Assembly: GCA_022720335.1 (NCBI GenBank)
Contig: JAIHVJ010000030.1
Location: forward strand, 1-17,409
Origin: Collinsella sp.
Lineage (GTDB): Bacteria; Actinomycetota; Coriobacteriia; Coriobacteriales; Coriobacteriaceae
Reading direction: 5' to 3'
Length of the DNA: 17,409 nucleotides
How positions within the stretch are numbered: position 1 is the first letter of the stretch; each line of letters opens with the position of its first letter. The position numbers were made by a program, and so were the translations under genes. The notes beneath the pieces are model-generated. The model was not told the origin of the DNA and did not search any database. It worked only from the letters and a program-made list of their open reading frames with translations. This document shows positions 1 to 7,313 of this stretch, in pieces.

Positions 1-1264
1 GAGTAATTGCTTGCGGAGAGCGATTCTCCGGCATTGATGATGCCCTTGTTGATGATTCCCAGCAGCTCGGGCTTTCCGCGCGAAATCCAGCACGAGAGCT
101 CGCAGGTGTCAGGGAGCTCGACCGTCTCGCAGTCCTCGAGATCATAACGATCGCCGAGGGTTTTTACGCGTGAACTGGGAGCGACGACGCAGCGCGCCGT
201 TCCCCTCCTGAGGGCGTCGAACGCTTCATCGTCGGATCGGTATTCGGTCACGGTCGCTGTGGGGAACAGACTTTCAAGTACGTTTCGGTTGATAAACGAT
301 GATTTGGTACAGGCGATGTTCTGAAGGTCTTTGTTCAGGTTGCTTCCGCTGTGGATGGCGGTGAGGGATATGGTCCCCAACGATACCGACTGCACAACGC
401 CTGATTGCTCGGCAAACCAGTAATCTCGGTATACCGGCAGCGCGACGTCTATGCTTCCCTTTGACAGGGCCTTTGACATCATCTTGTAGCTATCAAAGGC
501 GACGGTTTTGACCGTAATGCCAAATTTATCGTGCAACGTCGTCGCAAGCGATGCGAGCGAGCCTTCCATTTGCTTTTGGGAACGGCAAAGTAGTAGTCGC
601 TCGAACCGACGTAGAACATGGGCGACGCCTCGGGCGACGAAATGGTGTCGTTCATGATGATGGCGTCGACCTCGCCGTTTGCGAGCGCGTCAAAGAGAAC
701 GGAGCCTCCGTCATACTCCCTGTATGTGCAGGCGATTCCCTCGTTGGCGAGCCACTGCTGGCCGACGATGGTTTGCATAACACCGGAGTTGTAACCGATG
801 GTGAGACCCTGGAGTGCTTGAGGGTCACCCTTGGCCAGGTCGTCACGGTCGGGCCTGGCGTAGATGTAGTAGCGCTCGGTGCCCTCGGGGTTCGAGGAAA
901 AGAGCAGCTTTTGGGCGCGTTCCTCGGAGTAGGAGATGTTGGGCATGAGGTCGATCTCGCCTGCCTCGAGCATGTCCATAAGCTCGGTGAAGGTGCCGGA
1001 GACGTATTCGTACCGCCAGCCGGGCGTGTAGTACGACAGGGTCTGGAGGTACTCGTAACCCCATCCCGAGAGACGCTCGCCGGGGGTGCCGTTCTGGAAG
1101 CCCTCGTTGTTGACGAGCCAGCCGACGCGGACCGTCTTGACTGGCTGACTAGAGTCATCGGCAAAAGCCTGGACAGGCGCGATGGAACTCAGTGCGGCAA
1201 GCGCGGCAAGCACAATGGCCAGGGCGCGACATATAACTGAACGAAGGACAGTGGCAGCTCTCAC
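1..1264 (-). pseudogene. Exported tandem solute-binding (SBP_bac_3-like) sensor protein, N-terminal part, frameshifted
   Basis: The protein starts with a signal peptide (hydrophobic stretch ending near PVQAFA) and then a bacterial extracellular solute-binding domain type 3, with segments such as VRVGWLVNNEGF, the MLEAGEIDLMPNISYSEER region and FDALANGEVDAIIM. Around 574-577 the frame is lost. One base earlier, translation continues cleanly as a second solute-binding domain (QMEGSLASLATTLHDKFGIT, then YKMMSKALSKGSIDVALPVY) to the window edge. One A added to the coding-strand AAAA run restores VPKKQMEGSL, so a single-base deletion, real or from sequencing, is the simplest explanation. I prefer a GTG start at 1264, preceded by AGGA with a 6-nt gap. 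The ATG at 1297 has no ribosome site. In related bacteria, tandem domains like these often sit in front of a membrane-anchored kinase, GGDEF or EAL output; here the output lies outside the window, so the signalling role is inference. Confidence 0.7.
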
Positions 1265-1356
1265 ATGCAATCCTAACGAATCGAGACAATACCGCATAAG
1301 GATACCAGCTCAGCCTGCCCAGTCGGCAGCTGTACCGCTAAACGCTCCCGCCCGGC

Positions 1357-1440
1357 AGTCATCGGGGACGTTCTTAAACGACTAGTCATTGGGGACGTTC
1401 TTGTTTGACTGGTCATTTAAGAACGTCCCCAATGACTAGT
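1357..1440. repeat. Palindromic repeat copy 1 with an extra 27-bp direct half-unit
   Basis: Positions 1381-1402 and 1419-1440 are perfect 22-bp inverted arms with core GGGGACGTTCTT / AAGAACGTCCCC, around a 16-nt centre. Immediately upstream, 1357-1383 is a direct copy of the unit 1384-1410 with a few changes (CATCGGGGACG against CATTGGGGACG, TTAAACGACT against TTGTTTGACT). A second full palindrome lies at 16593-16652. Both sit in divergent intergenic regions just before a plus-strand gene. No transposase is nearby; it looks like a dispersed palindromic (REP/MITE-like) element. Confidence 0.9.
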
Positions 1441-1462
1441 TCCGTTTGCTGGGGAGGCGTGG

Positions 1463-1468
1463 GACAAT
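1463..1468 (+). promoter_or_regulatory. Putative -10 box (GACAAT) of the potassium channel gene
   Basis: GACAAT lies 40 nt before the chosen ATG at 1509, the same distance range as -10-like boxes before clc, prfC, ung and rlmA in this window. The surrounding GGCGTGGGACAAT closely matches GGCGTGCGACAAT before rlmA. No convincing -35 was seen. Confidence 0.35.
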
Positions 1469-1508
1469 ACCGAGCGAACGTGATTGGTTGTCCGTGGAAG
1501 GGGTCGCG

Positions 1509-1934
1509 ATGAAAAAGCTCAGGACGCTTGCCGATGTGCTGCGACAGGCTGGCTTTGCACGCATTACGGGCCTGTTTCTTATTTTCTATCTGCTTTGCTC
1601 GACGGCTGTCTGGCTGTCCGAGCCCACGACCCTCACGTTTGGCGATGGTCTCTGGTTTAGCTTTGAGACGGTCTCGACGATTGGCTTTGGCGATATCCCC
1701 GCTGAAACGCCGGTTGCCCGCGGCATTACCGTTATCCTAAGCGTCATCAGTATCTTCTATATCGCCATGCTTACGGGCGTGGCGGTGAACTACTGCAATA
1801 CGCTTATCAAGATGCGCCAAAAGGACACCATGGCGCGCTTTATGGACGATCTTGAGCATTTGGAAGAACTCGACCGCGATGAGCTCGCCGATTTGTCGCG
1901 CCGCGTGCGCGAATACCGTCGCCGGCAACGATAG
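1509..1934 (+). CDS. Two-TM potassium channel family protein (Ion_trans_2)
   Basis: A 141-residue membrane protein with the minimal potassium-channel layout. It has a first transmembrane helix (about residues 19-37), a pore helix (WFSFETVS, 49-56), a selectivity filter TIGFGD (57-62, a variant of TVGYGD) and a second transmembrane helix (about 70-95). A charged C-terminal helix (LEHLEELDRDELADLSRRVREYRRR) follows, a likely cytoplasmic coiled coil. It should assemble as a tetramer and pass monovalent cations, probably K+. No RCK/TrkA_N domain is attached, so gating is unknown. I chose the ATG at 1509, preceded by GGAAGGGG; the frame is open upstream to 1446 but that stretch has no ribosome site. 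The next gene begins 36 bp downstream and may be cotranscribed. Confidence 0.85.
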   Translation: MKKLRTLADVLRQAGFARITGLFLIFYLLCSTAVWLSEPTTLTFGDGLWFSFETVSTIGFGDIPAETPVARGITVILSVISIFYIAMLTGVAVNYCNTLIKMRQKDTMARFMDDLEHLEELDRDELADLSRRVREYRRRQR

Positions 1935-1970
1935 AACGGGTGCCGCGCGTCACGACGAGGGGGATTGCAT

Positions 1971-2504
1971 ATGAACATCACCGTCTACCTGGGCGCGAGC
2001 GTCGGCAACGACCCGGCGTTTCTGCCCGCAGTGCAGGAGCTGGGCAATTGGATTGGCGCCAACGGACACGCGCTCGTATACGGCGGGTCCAAATCGGGAC
2101 TGATGGGCGCGCTCGCCGATAGCGTACTCGAGGCAGGCGGACATGTGACGGGTGTGGAGCCGAGCTTTTTTATCGAGGCAGAGTTTCAACACGACGGAAT
2201 CGACGACCTTATCGTGACGAGCGACATGGCCGAGCGCAAAGCCAAGATGATCGAGCTCGGCGATGCGTTCATCGCATTTCCGGGCGGCACGGGCACGCTC
2301 GAGGAGATTGCCGAGGTTATGTCCGCGGTGTCGTTGGGGCATCTCGATGCGCCGTGCATTTTGTACAACCTGAACGGTTACTACAACGACCTCAAGGCGC
2401 TGCTCGGGCACATGATTGATAAGGGGCTTTCGAGCCTGAAGCGCCAGCACGGCATCTACTTTGCCGACGATTTGCGCGAGATTGCCTCGATTATCAACGG
2501 ATAA
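1971..2504 (+). CDS. LOG family protein (TIGR00730-type Rossmann fold)
   Basis: A 177-residue protein of the LOG/lysine-decarboxylase-like family, whose characterised members hydrolyse nucleoside 5'-monophosphates (cytokinin riboside monophosphate phosphoribohydrolase) to the free base and ribose 5-phosphate. Visible motifs are the N-terminal strand ITVYLGAS, YGGSKSGLMG (37-46), MAERK (86-90, the M-x-x-RK motif) and the active-site motif PGGTGTLEE (104-112). Length is typical for short bacterial members. The start is the ATG at 1971, seven bases after GAGGGGG; an in-frame TTG at 1965 is less likely. Substrate in this organism is not known; a nucleotide salvage or detoxification role is inference. 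It follows the channel gene closely, possibly on the same transcript. Confidence 0.85.
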   Translation: MNITVYLGASVGNDPAFLPAVQELGNWIGANGHALVYGGSKSGLMGALADSVLEAGGHVTGVEPSFFIEAEFQHDGIDDLIVTSDMAERKAKMIELGDAFIAFPGGTGTLEEIAEVMSAVSLGHLDAPCILYNLNGYYNDLKALLGHMIDKGLSSLKRQHGIYFADDLREIASIING

Positions 2505-2539
2505 GTCTTGAGCCTGTCCCATAATGGCTCCCAATGGTG

Positions 2540-2560
2540 CCGTTTGCGGCGCAGACGGTT
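2540..2560 (+). terminator. Weak hairpin after the LOG gene
   Basis: CCGTTTGC (2540-2547) pairs with GCAGACGG (2551-2558) with one G-T wobble and a 3-nt loop. Only two T follow, so intrinsic termination is doubtful, but it is the only candidate between the LOG gene and the clc promoter. Confidence 0.25.
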
Positions 2561-2584
2561 AGCTCGTTCGGGCAACGCTCGCTC

Positions 2585-2590
2585 TACAAT
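2585..2590 (+). promoter_or_regulatory. Putative -10 box (TACAAT) of the clc-type gene
   Basis: CTCTACAATAAAA ends 39 nt before the ATG at 2630. The same TACAATA core appears before prfC, ung and the methyltransferase gene. No clear -35 was found. Confidence 0.4.
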
Positions 2591-2629
2591 AAAACGTATC
2601 TATGTCGACTTTGACCGCGGGAGGACCCG

Positions 2630-4570
2630 ATGGATAACCTTGCCAAACCCACAAACCGCGCGCTGTTTTTAGTTAGCGTTGCCGTGACCGGTGCGTTCGC
2701 AGGTGCCGCAGTCTGGCTGTTCTTCTTTGCGATGGAGCACGGCATCGACTATCTATGGACCGAGATTCCACACGCGCTGGGCGTCGCTTCGCCCGAGCTT
2801 GCCAGCGGCCCGTTTGGCTTTTTGCCGTACCCGTTTTTTGTCTGCCTGCTGGGCGGCCTGTTAATCGGTCTGTACGAAAAGATGACAGGCACCAAGACCG
2901 ATGACCTCAATCAGGTGATGGCTAAGGTCAAGCAAGACGGGCGCTACCCGTACGACAACCTGGGCAAGCTTTCGCTCGCGGCATTGCTGCCGTTGCTGTT
3001 TGGCGGCAGCATTGGACCGGAGGCCGGCCTGACCGGCGTCATCGCGGGTCTGTGCAGCTGGGTCGGCGATCGCATGCGTCGCTTTGGCGCCGAGTTTAGG
3101 GAGCTCACGCTGCTGGGCACCCAGGCTGCCCTGACGGCACTCTTTACCGCGCCCGTCTTTGGCTTTGTGGCGCCGCTTGCCGGTAGCACCGACGGCCAGG
3201 GTGAAGACGCCGACGATGAGTCCGCGTCCGGCGAGATCACCATCAAGCTGCCCAAGGCGCAAAAGACGGTGGTCTACGGTATTGCGATTGCCGGCGGTCT
3301 GGGCACCTACCTGCTGCTTGGACAGCTTGTGGGCGGCGGCATGGGCATGCCCAGGTTCGAGTCCGCCGAGGTGGGCAACCTAGAGCTTACCTGGCTCGTC
3401 CCTCTGTCGTTGATCGGCACCGTCTGCGGCTGGCTGTACTTTGTCTCTGAGCATGCAAGCGAGGCACTGTCCCATGCAATAGGGGAGCGTCCTGTCGTCA
3501 AGGCCATGCTGGCCGGTTTGGCACTCGCCATCTGTGGCACGGTTCTGCCCTATACCATGTTTGCCGGCGAGACCCAGGCCGACGTGCTCATGGAAACCTA
3601 TCTGACCATTCCCGCTGGCGTGCTTATTTTGACCGGTCTGGTCAAGGCCATGCTGACCCCCGCTCTTATCAACTTGGGCTGGCGCGGCGGTCACTTCTTC
3701 CCGGTTATCTTCTCGGGCGTAAGCCTGGGCTATGGCCTTGCCATCCTCACCGGCGCAGATCCGGTCTTTTGCGTCGCCGTCTGCACGGCATCGACGATGG
3801 GTGCGGTCATGCGTCAGCCGGTCATGGTCGTGGGCCTGCTGCTCGGCGATAAGGTCATGTCGATTGAGCGCTTTGATGCCGAGTCCCTTCGTCTTGCCTT
3901 GGCGGGAGGGCCCTGTCAGCTTGGATTTGTTGCCCCGGTGTATGCCTGGGGCTTGCCGACGCCAATGATCGAGTTTTTGAAGACTGCCGACCTGTCGATT
4001 GCCGTTGGCGGCAAGGGCAGCGGGCAACCTTGTACGTTCTATGTCTCAACGTATGGCTCGACGACCGGCCAATCGGCGAAGTTTGCCCGCGATTTGCTGC
4101 GCGAGCGTGGGCTCGAGCTGGACGCGGCGATGAGCGTCAAGATGCCCGATACCTGGACGCCTGTTTTCGACCTGTCAGATCCTCAAAAGGTCGAGAGCAT
4201 CAACAAGGCTGCCGAGGCGCAGATTGATGCCGTGGTCGAAGCGGTACGGGCGCGGCGTACGGGCAACATGATGCGCCATCGCGTGCCCCTGTTTGCATCG
4301 TGCGCATATCACGCGTTTGGGCTGCCGCGCATGCAACGGACGAGCAAGTTTGCTGTCGATGACGATCTCTGCATCGATTGCGGCCTCTGCGCCAAGCGCT
4401 GCCCCATGGCGGCAATTGAGATGCGTGACGGGCTTCCCGTCTGGACAAAGCCGGAGTGCGCCGCCTGCCTCCGTTGCCTGCACTGCTGTCCCAAGTTTGC
4501 CATCTCACGCGGTAAACGCACGGCCTCCCACGGTCAGTACAAGCATCCCAAGCCCGGCGTGAGGATGTAA
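2630..4570 (+). CDS. ClC-type ion transporter fused to EFR1-like flavodoxin remnant and two 4Fe-4S clusters
   Basis: A 646-residue protein in two parts. Residues 1 to about 405 are a multi-helix ClC chloride channel/antiporter domain with GGSIGPEAG (125-133, equivalent to the GREGP region) and GGHFFPVIFSG (353-363, the GxFxP region). The loop 184-206 is acidic and lineage-specific looking. From about LGDKVMSIERF (405-415) the sequence changes character: LGFVAPVYAWGLP (431-443), FYVSTYG (470-476) and VKMPDTWTPVFD (503-514) are typical of the second half of the EFR1-family flavodoxin domain. A bacterial ferredoxin follows, with CIDCGLCAKRCP (581-592) and CAACLRCLHCCP (610-621). The first half of a flavodoxin (the FMN phosphate loop) is absent. 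This may be a true redox-linked transporter or an in-frame deletion fusing two neighbours. The gating glutamate position of classical ClCs is isoleucine here. Start ATG follows GGGAGGACCCG. Confidence 0.8.
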   Translation: MDNLAKPTNRALFLVSVAVTGAFAGAAVWLFFFAMEHGIDYLWTEIPHALGVASPELASGPFGFLPYPFFVCLLGGLLIGLYEKMTGTKTDDLNQVMAKVKQDGRYPYDNLGKLSLAALLPLLFGGSIGPEAGLTGVIAGLCSWVGDRMRRFGAEFRELTLLGTQAALTALFTAPVFGFVAPLAGSTDGQGEDADDESASGEITIKLPKAQKTVVYGIAIAGGLGTYLLLGQLVGGGMGMPRFESAEVGNLELTWLVPLSLIGTVCGWLYFVSEHASEALSHAIGERPVVKAMLAGLALAICGTVLPYTMFAGETQADVLMETYLTIPAGVLILTGLVKAMLTPALINLGWRGGHFFPVIFSGVSLGYGLAILTGADPVFCVAVCTASTMGAVMRQPVMVVGLLLGDKVMSIERFDAESLRLALAGGPCQLGFVAPVYAWGLPTPMIEFLKTADLSIAVGGKGSGQPCTFYVSTYGSTTGQSAKFARDLLRERGLELDAAMSVKMPDTWTPVFDLSDPQKVESINKAAEAQIDAVVEAVRARRTGNMMRHRVPLFASCAYHAFGLPRMQRTSKFAVDDDLCIDCGLCAKRCPMAAIEMRDGLPVWTKPECAACLRCLHCCPKFAISRGKRTASHGQYKHPKPGVRM

Positions 4571-4604
4571 CGACTACGGGCCTGCTCGCTAAAAGCTCAT
4601 GGTA

Positions 4605-4648
4605 AGAAAAAAGCCGCGCGAGGCCGTATATCTACGGTCTCGCGCGGC
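4605..4648 (-). terminator. Rho-independent terminator of the methyltransferase gene
   Basis: Read on the minus strand, GCCGCGCGAGACCGTA pairs with TACGGCCTCGCGCGGC (stem 4613-4648, one wobble, very short loop) and is followed by a run of six T at 4607-4612. It lies just after the stop at 4655. It may also stop plus-strand transcription from the ClC gene, though the T-tract on that side is weak. Confidence 0.85.
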
Positions 4649-4654
4649 TGTTGT

Positions 4655-5392
4655 TTAGAACTTCCTCAGCACGATTGCGATGGTGTTGAGATACTCGAGA
4701 GCGCCGGCTTCAACGGCAGCGCGGTCGCCCGCGGCGTACTCGTTGTCGCAGGCGAGCCAGTCTGCCCATGCCTCGTTGGTGCACAGCATGGGCTGCATCG
4801 AGACAATCTCGACGCCGATGGTCGGCTCGATCATGGTGCGCCACCAGGCTATGTCGTGCATATAGTCGAGCTGCTCGGGTGTCCAGGACTGGAGCAGACA
4901 GTCCGGCAAATTGTCGTGGCAGTCGCGGACCATGCCGGGGATGCTTAAGTAGAGCATCCCGCCTTGCTTTACGTAGGGGAGCAGGCGCTCGCCCAAGTAA
5001 TGCGGATCGCGGCCATAGTAGTTGTACGAGTCGATGCTCACGACCGCATCAAAAAAGTCGCGCTCAAACGGCAAGCCTTGCGAGGCGTCCGCTTTAACAG
5101 GGTGAATGGCGTTGCGGGGAATACCGAGTGAATCGAAGAACACGCGGTTCTCCTCGGGGTCGCTCCACAGGTCGACAGCGTAGGTGTCAGACCCGTATTC
5201 GCGGGCAAGCAGGGCGCTGGTAATGCCGGTGCCCGATCCAAGGTCGCAGACGCGGGCGCCGCGGGGGATGCGAGCATCGCAAAGAAGTTCTTCGCAGAGC
5301 TTGAGGGGATTGGGCCCCATGATCTTAGAGCGCACGAGTGCCGTATCGAAGCTGCTAGCTTTTGGGAAGGATTGAGATTCCTGGGATTGCAT
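4655..5392 (-). CDS. Class I SAM-dependent methyltransferase
   Basis: A 245-residue Rossmann-fold methyltransferase. Motif I is VCDLGSGTGIT (48-58), the acidic ribose-binding residue is probably D74 in YAVDLW, D102 in KADASQGLPF fits the adenine-binding motif, and FDAVVSIDSYNYYG fits motif IV. The C-terminal third is rich in Trp, Met and Cys (AWWRTMIEPT, AWADWLACDNEY) and probably recognises the substrate. The family is close to methyltransferase type 11 proteins of small-molecule metabolism; I cannot name the substrate. The ATG at 5392 is preceded by GGAAAG and preferred over an in-frame TTG at 5404. The gene stands alone, with its own terminator and a long upstream leader. Confidence 0.8.
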   Translation of the reverse strand: MQSQESQSFPKASSFDTALVRSKIMGPNPLKLCEELLCDARIPRGARVCDLGSGTGITSALLAREYGSDTYAVDLWSDPEENRVFFDSLGIPRNAIHPVKADASQGLPFERDFFDAVVSIDSYNYYGRDPHYLGERLLPYVKQGGMLYLSIPGMVRDCHDNLPDCLLQSWTPEQLDYMHDIAWWRTMIEPTIGVEIVSMQPMLCTNEAWADWLACDNEYAAGDRAAVEAGALEYLNTIAIVLRKF

Positions 5393-5449
5393 TGTTCTTT
5401 CCAATCAGGTGCAAATTGGCAGATGACGGAGGCGGAACGGCGCAATAAA

Positions 5450-5475
5450 CCACGGCCGTTGGTCGGCCGTTTTCA
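5450..5475. other. GC-rich hairpin in the leader of the methyltransferase gene
   Basis: ACGGCCG and CGGCCGT (within 5453-5474) form a 7-bp stem with a TTGGT loop. It lies between the candidate promoter at 5569-5574 and the gene start at 5392. On the plus strand it is followed by TTTTC, but there is no plus-strand gene to terminate. Confidence 0.4.
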
Positions 5476-5568
5476 TGGTTCTATGCGATTGACCGTTCCC
5501 TAAAGAACAATGACCAAAAAGACATCCCCTTGGATGATCGAAATTGGGCCAAGGCCCGTGACATCTCT

Positions 5569-5574
5569 ATTGTA
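5569..5574 (-). promoter_or_regulatory. Putative -10 box (TACAAT) of the methyltransferase gene
   Basis: On the minus strand CTTACAATAGAG matches the TACAATA core seen before prfC, clc and ung. It implies an untranslated leader of roughly 170 nt, containing at least two short hairpins (GGGCCTTGGCCC and the 5453-5474 stem). The whole 5393-5670 gap contains no credible gene. Confidence 0.35.
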
Positions 5575-5670
5575 AGACGTTGAGCGCGGGCAGGGGATAT
5601 GTCATTTGTCATGTATTGGCGGACAGTCGATTGTGACCACGGGTGCGCCGAGGCTCTCGTTCCCTGCGTC

Positions 5671-6546
5671 TTACTTCCAAATTGCGAGTGCGGCGGTGCC
5701 CAGCACGATGAGGGCGAGGCCGACGGCGTTTCGATGTGACAGCTTTTCGTTGAAGGCCAGGCGCGCGAACAGTACCGAAACAAGGATCGAGAGCTTGTCG
5801 ACCTGCACCACGACGCTTACCTGCCCGGCGGCAATCGCGTAGTAGTAGAGCAGCCACGATGCACCGGTCGCAATGCCCGATGCTGCGAGAAATGTGAGTT
5901 CATATCGGTCAACGCGTGCGACCTGCTCCAGCTTTCCCTTGGCCGTCACAATCCCCCACGCCATGGCGAGTACCACGCAGGTACGGATCGCCGTTGCCAG
6001 GTTAGACTCGACGCCTTCGATGCCAACCTTGGCAAGGATGGACGTGAGCGCCGCGAAAACGGCGGCGCCGATGGCGTAGACGAGCCAGGTCCGGTCTTGC
6101 TTCTGGTCCACGCCAGCTGACTGCCTCTTCTCAATCATCAGGAACGTGCCGAGGGTGATTACGGCCGTCCCAATAAGCTTTACGGCCAGATTGCTCGTCT
6201 CGCCAAAGAGAACAATAGCGATCAGCGCGGCGAGTACGGTGCTCATCTTGTCGACCGGCACGATCTTATTGACGTCTCCAATGCTGAGCGCCTTAAAGTA
6301 GCAGATCCACGAAGCGCCGGTTGCAAGTCCCGAGAGAACGAGGAACAGCCAAGACTTGGCGGCGATGCTGCCAATGGTTCCGATGGATCCGGAAATGCCC
6401 GCCATTATCCAAGCAAAGACGAGCACCACGCAGGTGCGGATGGCGGTCGCAACATCGGAATCGGTGTGTTTGATGCCACATTTGGCCAAAATTGATGTGA
6501 TGCCGGCAAAGAATGCCGATGCAAACGCTGCAACAACCCACGACAC
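5671..6546 (-). CDS. DMT superfamily transporter (two EamA repeats)
   Basis: A 291-residue protein with about ten transmembrane helices in two EamA domains (residues 3-138 and 154-290). The halves match at a constant offset of 151 residues: TSILAK at 17 and 168, ATAIRTCVVL at 33 and 184, ATGASW at 75 and 226, VDK at 98 and 249. EamA proteins export or import metabolites and drugs; the substrate cannot be told. The start is GTG at 6546 behind GAGGAGG. It lies 68 bp downstream of the ABC permease gene on the same strand, with a TATCAT box at 6599-6604 that could give it its own promoter. No terminator is evident after the stop. Confidence 0.88.
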   Translation of the reverse strand: MSWVVAAFASAFFAGITSILAKCGIKHTDSDVATAIRTCVVLVFAWIMAGISGSIGTIGSIAAKSWLFLVLSGLATGASWICYFKALSIGDVNKIVPVDKMSTVLAALIAIVLFGETSNLAVKLIGTAVITLGTFLMIEKRQSAGVDQKQDRTWLVYAIGAAVFAALTSILAKVGIEGVESNLATAIRTCVVLAMAWGIVTAKGKLEQVARVDRYELTFLAASGIATGASWLLYYYAIAAGQVSVVVQVDKLSILVSVLFARLAFNEKLSHRNAVGLALIVLGTAALAIWK

Positions 6547-6614
6547 GGGTGTGGCGCCTCCTCAAGAACGACTACGCCGGGTCTACGGCGCTCGTCCGAT
6601 GATACCGCTTGCGG

Positions 6615-7313
6615 CTACAAATCGCGTGCTCGATAGATCTTGGTGCTGACGGTGCAGCTGATTGCAAATAGCACGAACGCCAGGGCGGCAATTCCTGCGC
6701 ACAGGAAACTGATGACGGCGGGATCGGGATTTGCCCCGGCAAATGACATGAGCCAGTTGCTGATGGGGTTGGAGGAGCTCAGTATTGCCATGGTGCCGCA
6801 GCCAAGCAGGGCAAACAGGCCGACGGATAGGCGCAGCGCCTCCATGTGTCCAAATCGAAAGAATATCGGCTGTGCCAAAAACACCATCATGAGGGAGATG
6901 AGCATCGACGCCGCCGAGGCGGTCGCGATTTCAAAGACCGTCTGGCCTGTCGAAGGGATGCCCATGTGATCGAAGAACGGAAGGGCGAGGATGTTCAGAA
7001 GCGTAGCCGCGCATGCCATGACGACCGAGAAGACAATAATGCACAGGTATCGCGCGCAGATGATGTCTTTGCGCGAGAACGGCAGCGTTGCCCGATAGCG
7101 CTCCCAGCCGTTTTGGTTATCGTAGCCAGCCAGCGAGCTCATGATCATGATGGGCGACATGGCGCTGACCGCACAGGTGCCGGCGCTCATGCCAGAGTCA
7201 CCATCCGATGCGTTGGCAAGGGTCAGCACGACGAATATGAACAGGCCGACGCCGGCGATGCTCGGGAGAAACGAGCGCATGATGGCGGTCTCGGACATAA
7301 AGGCGCGTTTCAT
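6615..7313 (-). CDS. ABC-2 type permease (ABC2_membrane_5-like)
   Basis: A 232-residue integral membrane protein with about six helices, lacking a nucleotide-binding domain. The segment YDNQNGWERYRATLPFSRKD after the second helix is typical of the ABC-2 permeases encoded beside YtrA-type GntR regulators. Its ATG overlaps the ATPase stop codon by four bases (ATGA at 7310-7313), indicating translational coupling; an AAAGGA site sits eight bases upstream. With the ATPase it would form a dimeric exporter in the cytoplasmic membrane. Substrate unknown; related systems respond to cell-envelope antibiotics or peptides. Confidence 0.85.
   Translation of the reverse strand: MKRAFMSETAIMRSFLPSIAGVGLFIFVVLTLANASDGDSGMSAGTCAVSAMSPIMIMSSLAGYDNQNGWERYRATLPFSRKDIICARYLCIIVFSVVMACAATLLNILALPFFDHMGIPSTGQTVFEIATASAASMLISLMMVFLAQPIFFRFGHMEALRLSVGLFALLGCGTMAILSSSNPISNWLMSFAGANPDPAVISFLCAGIAALAFVLFAISCTVSTKIYRARDL

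Noticed and set aside
574..580. Programmed -1 frameshift in the sensor gene
   Set aside because: The bases around the AAAA run (CCC AAA AGC in frame) do not make an X-XXY-YYZ slippery heptamer; a one-base deletion explains it more simply.
551..1240. 229-residue plus frame opposite the sensor gene
   Set aside because: It is antisense to a clear solute-binding domain and signal peptide, and has no ribosome site.
1275..1292. Array-arm-like sequence upstream of the sensor gene (TTGTCTCGAT on the minus strand)
   Set aside because: Only the first ten bases match well; beyond that the match is near what chance would give.
1357..1440. Insertion sequence end or attachment site
   Set aside because: No transposase or integrase gene lies near either copy and no target duplication is visible; only a dispersed palindromic repeat is supported.
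5450..5475. Plus-strand terminator
   Set aside because: No plus-strand gene precedes it and the T-run is only four bases; kept only as a leader hairpin.
5481..5783. 100-residue minus frame in the gap before the methyltransferase gene
   Set aside because: It overlaps the end of the EamA gene in another frame and has Ser/Arg-rich shadow composition.
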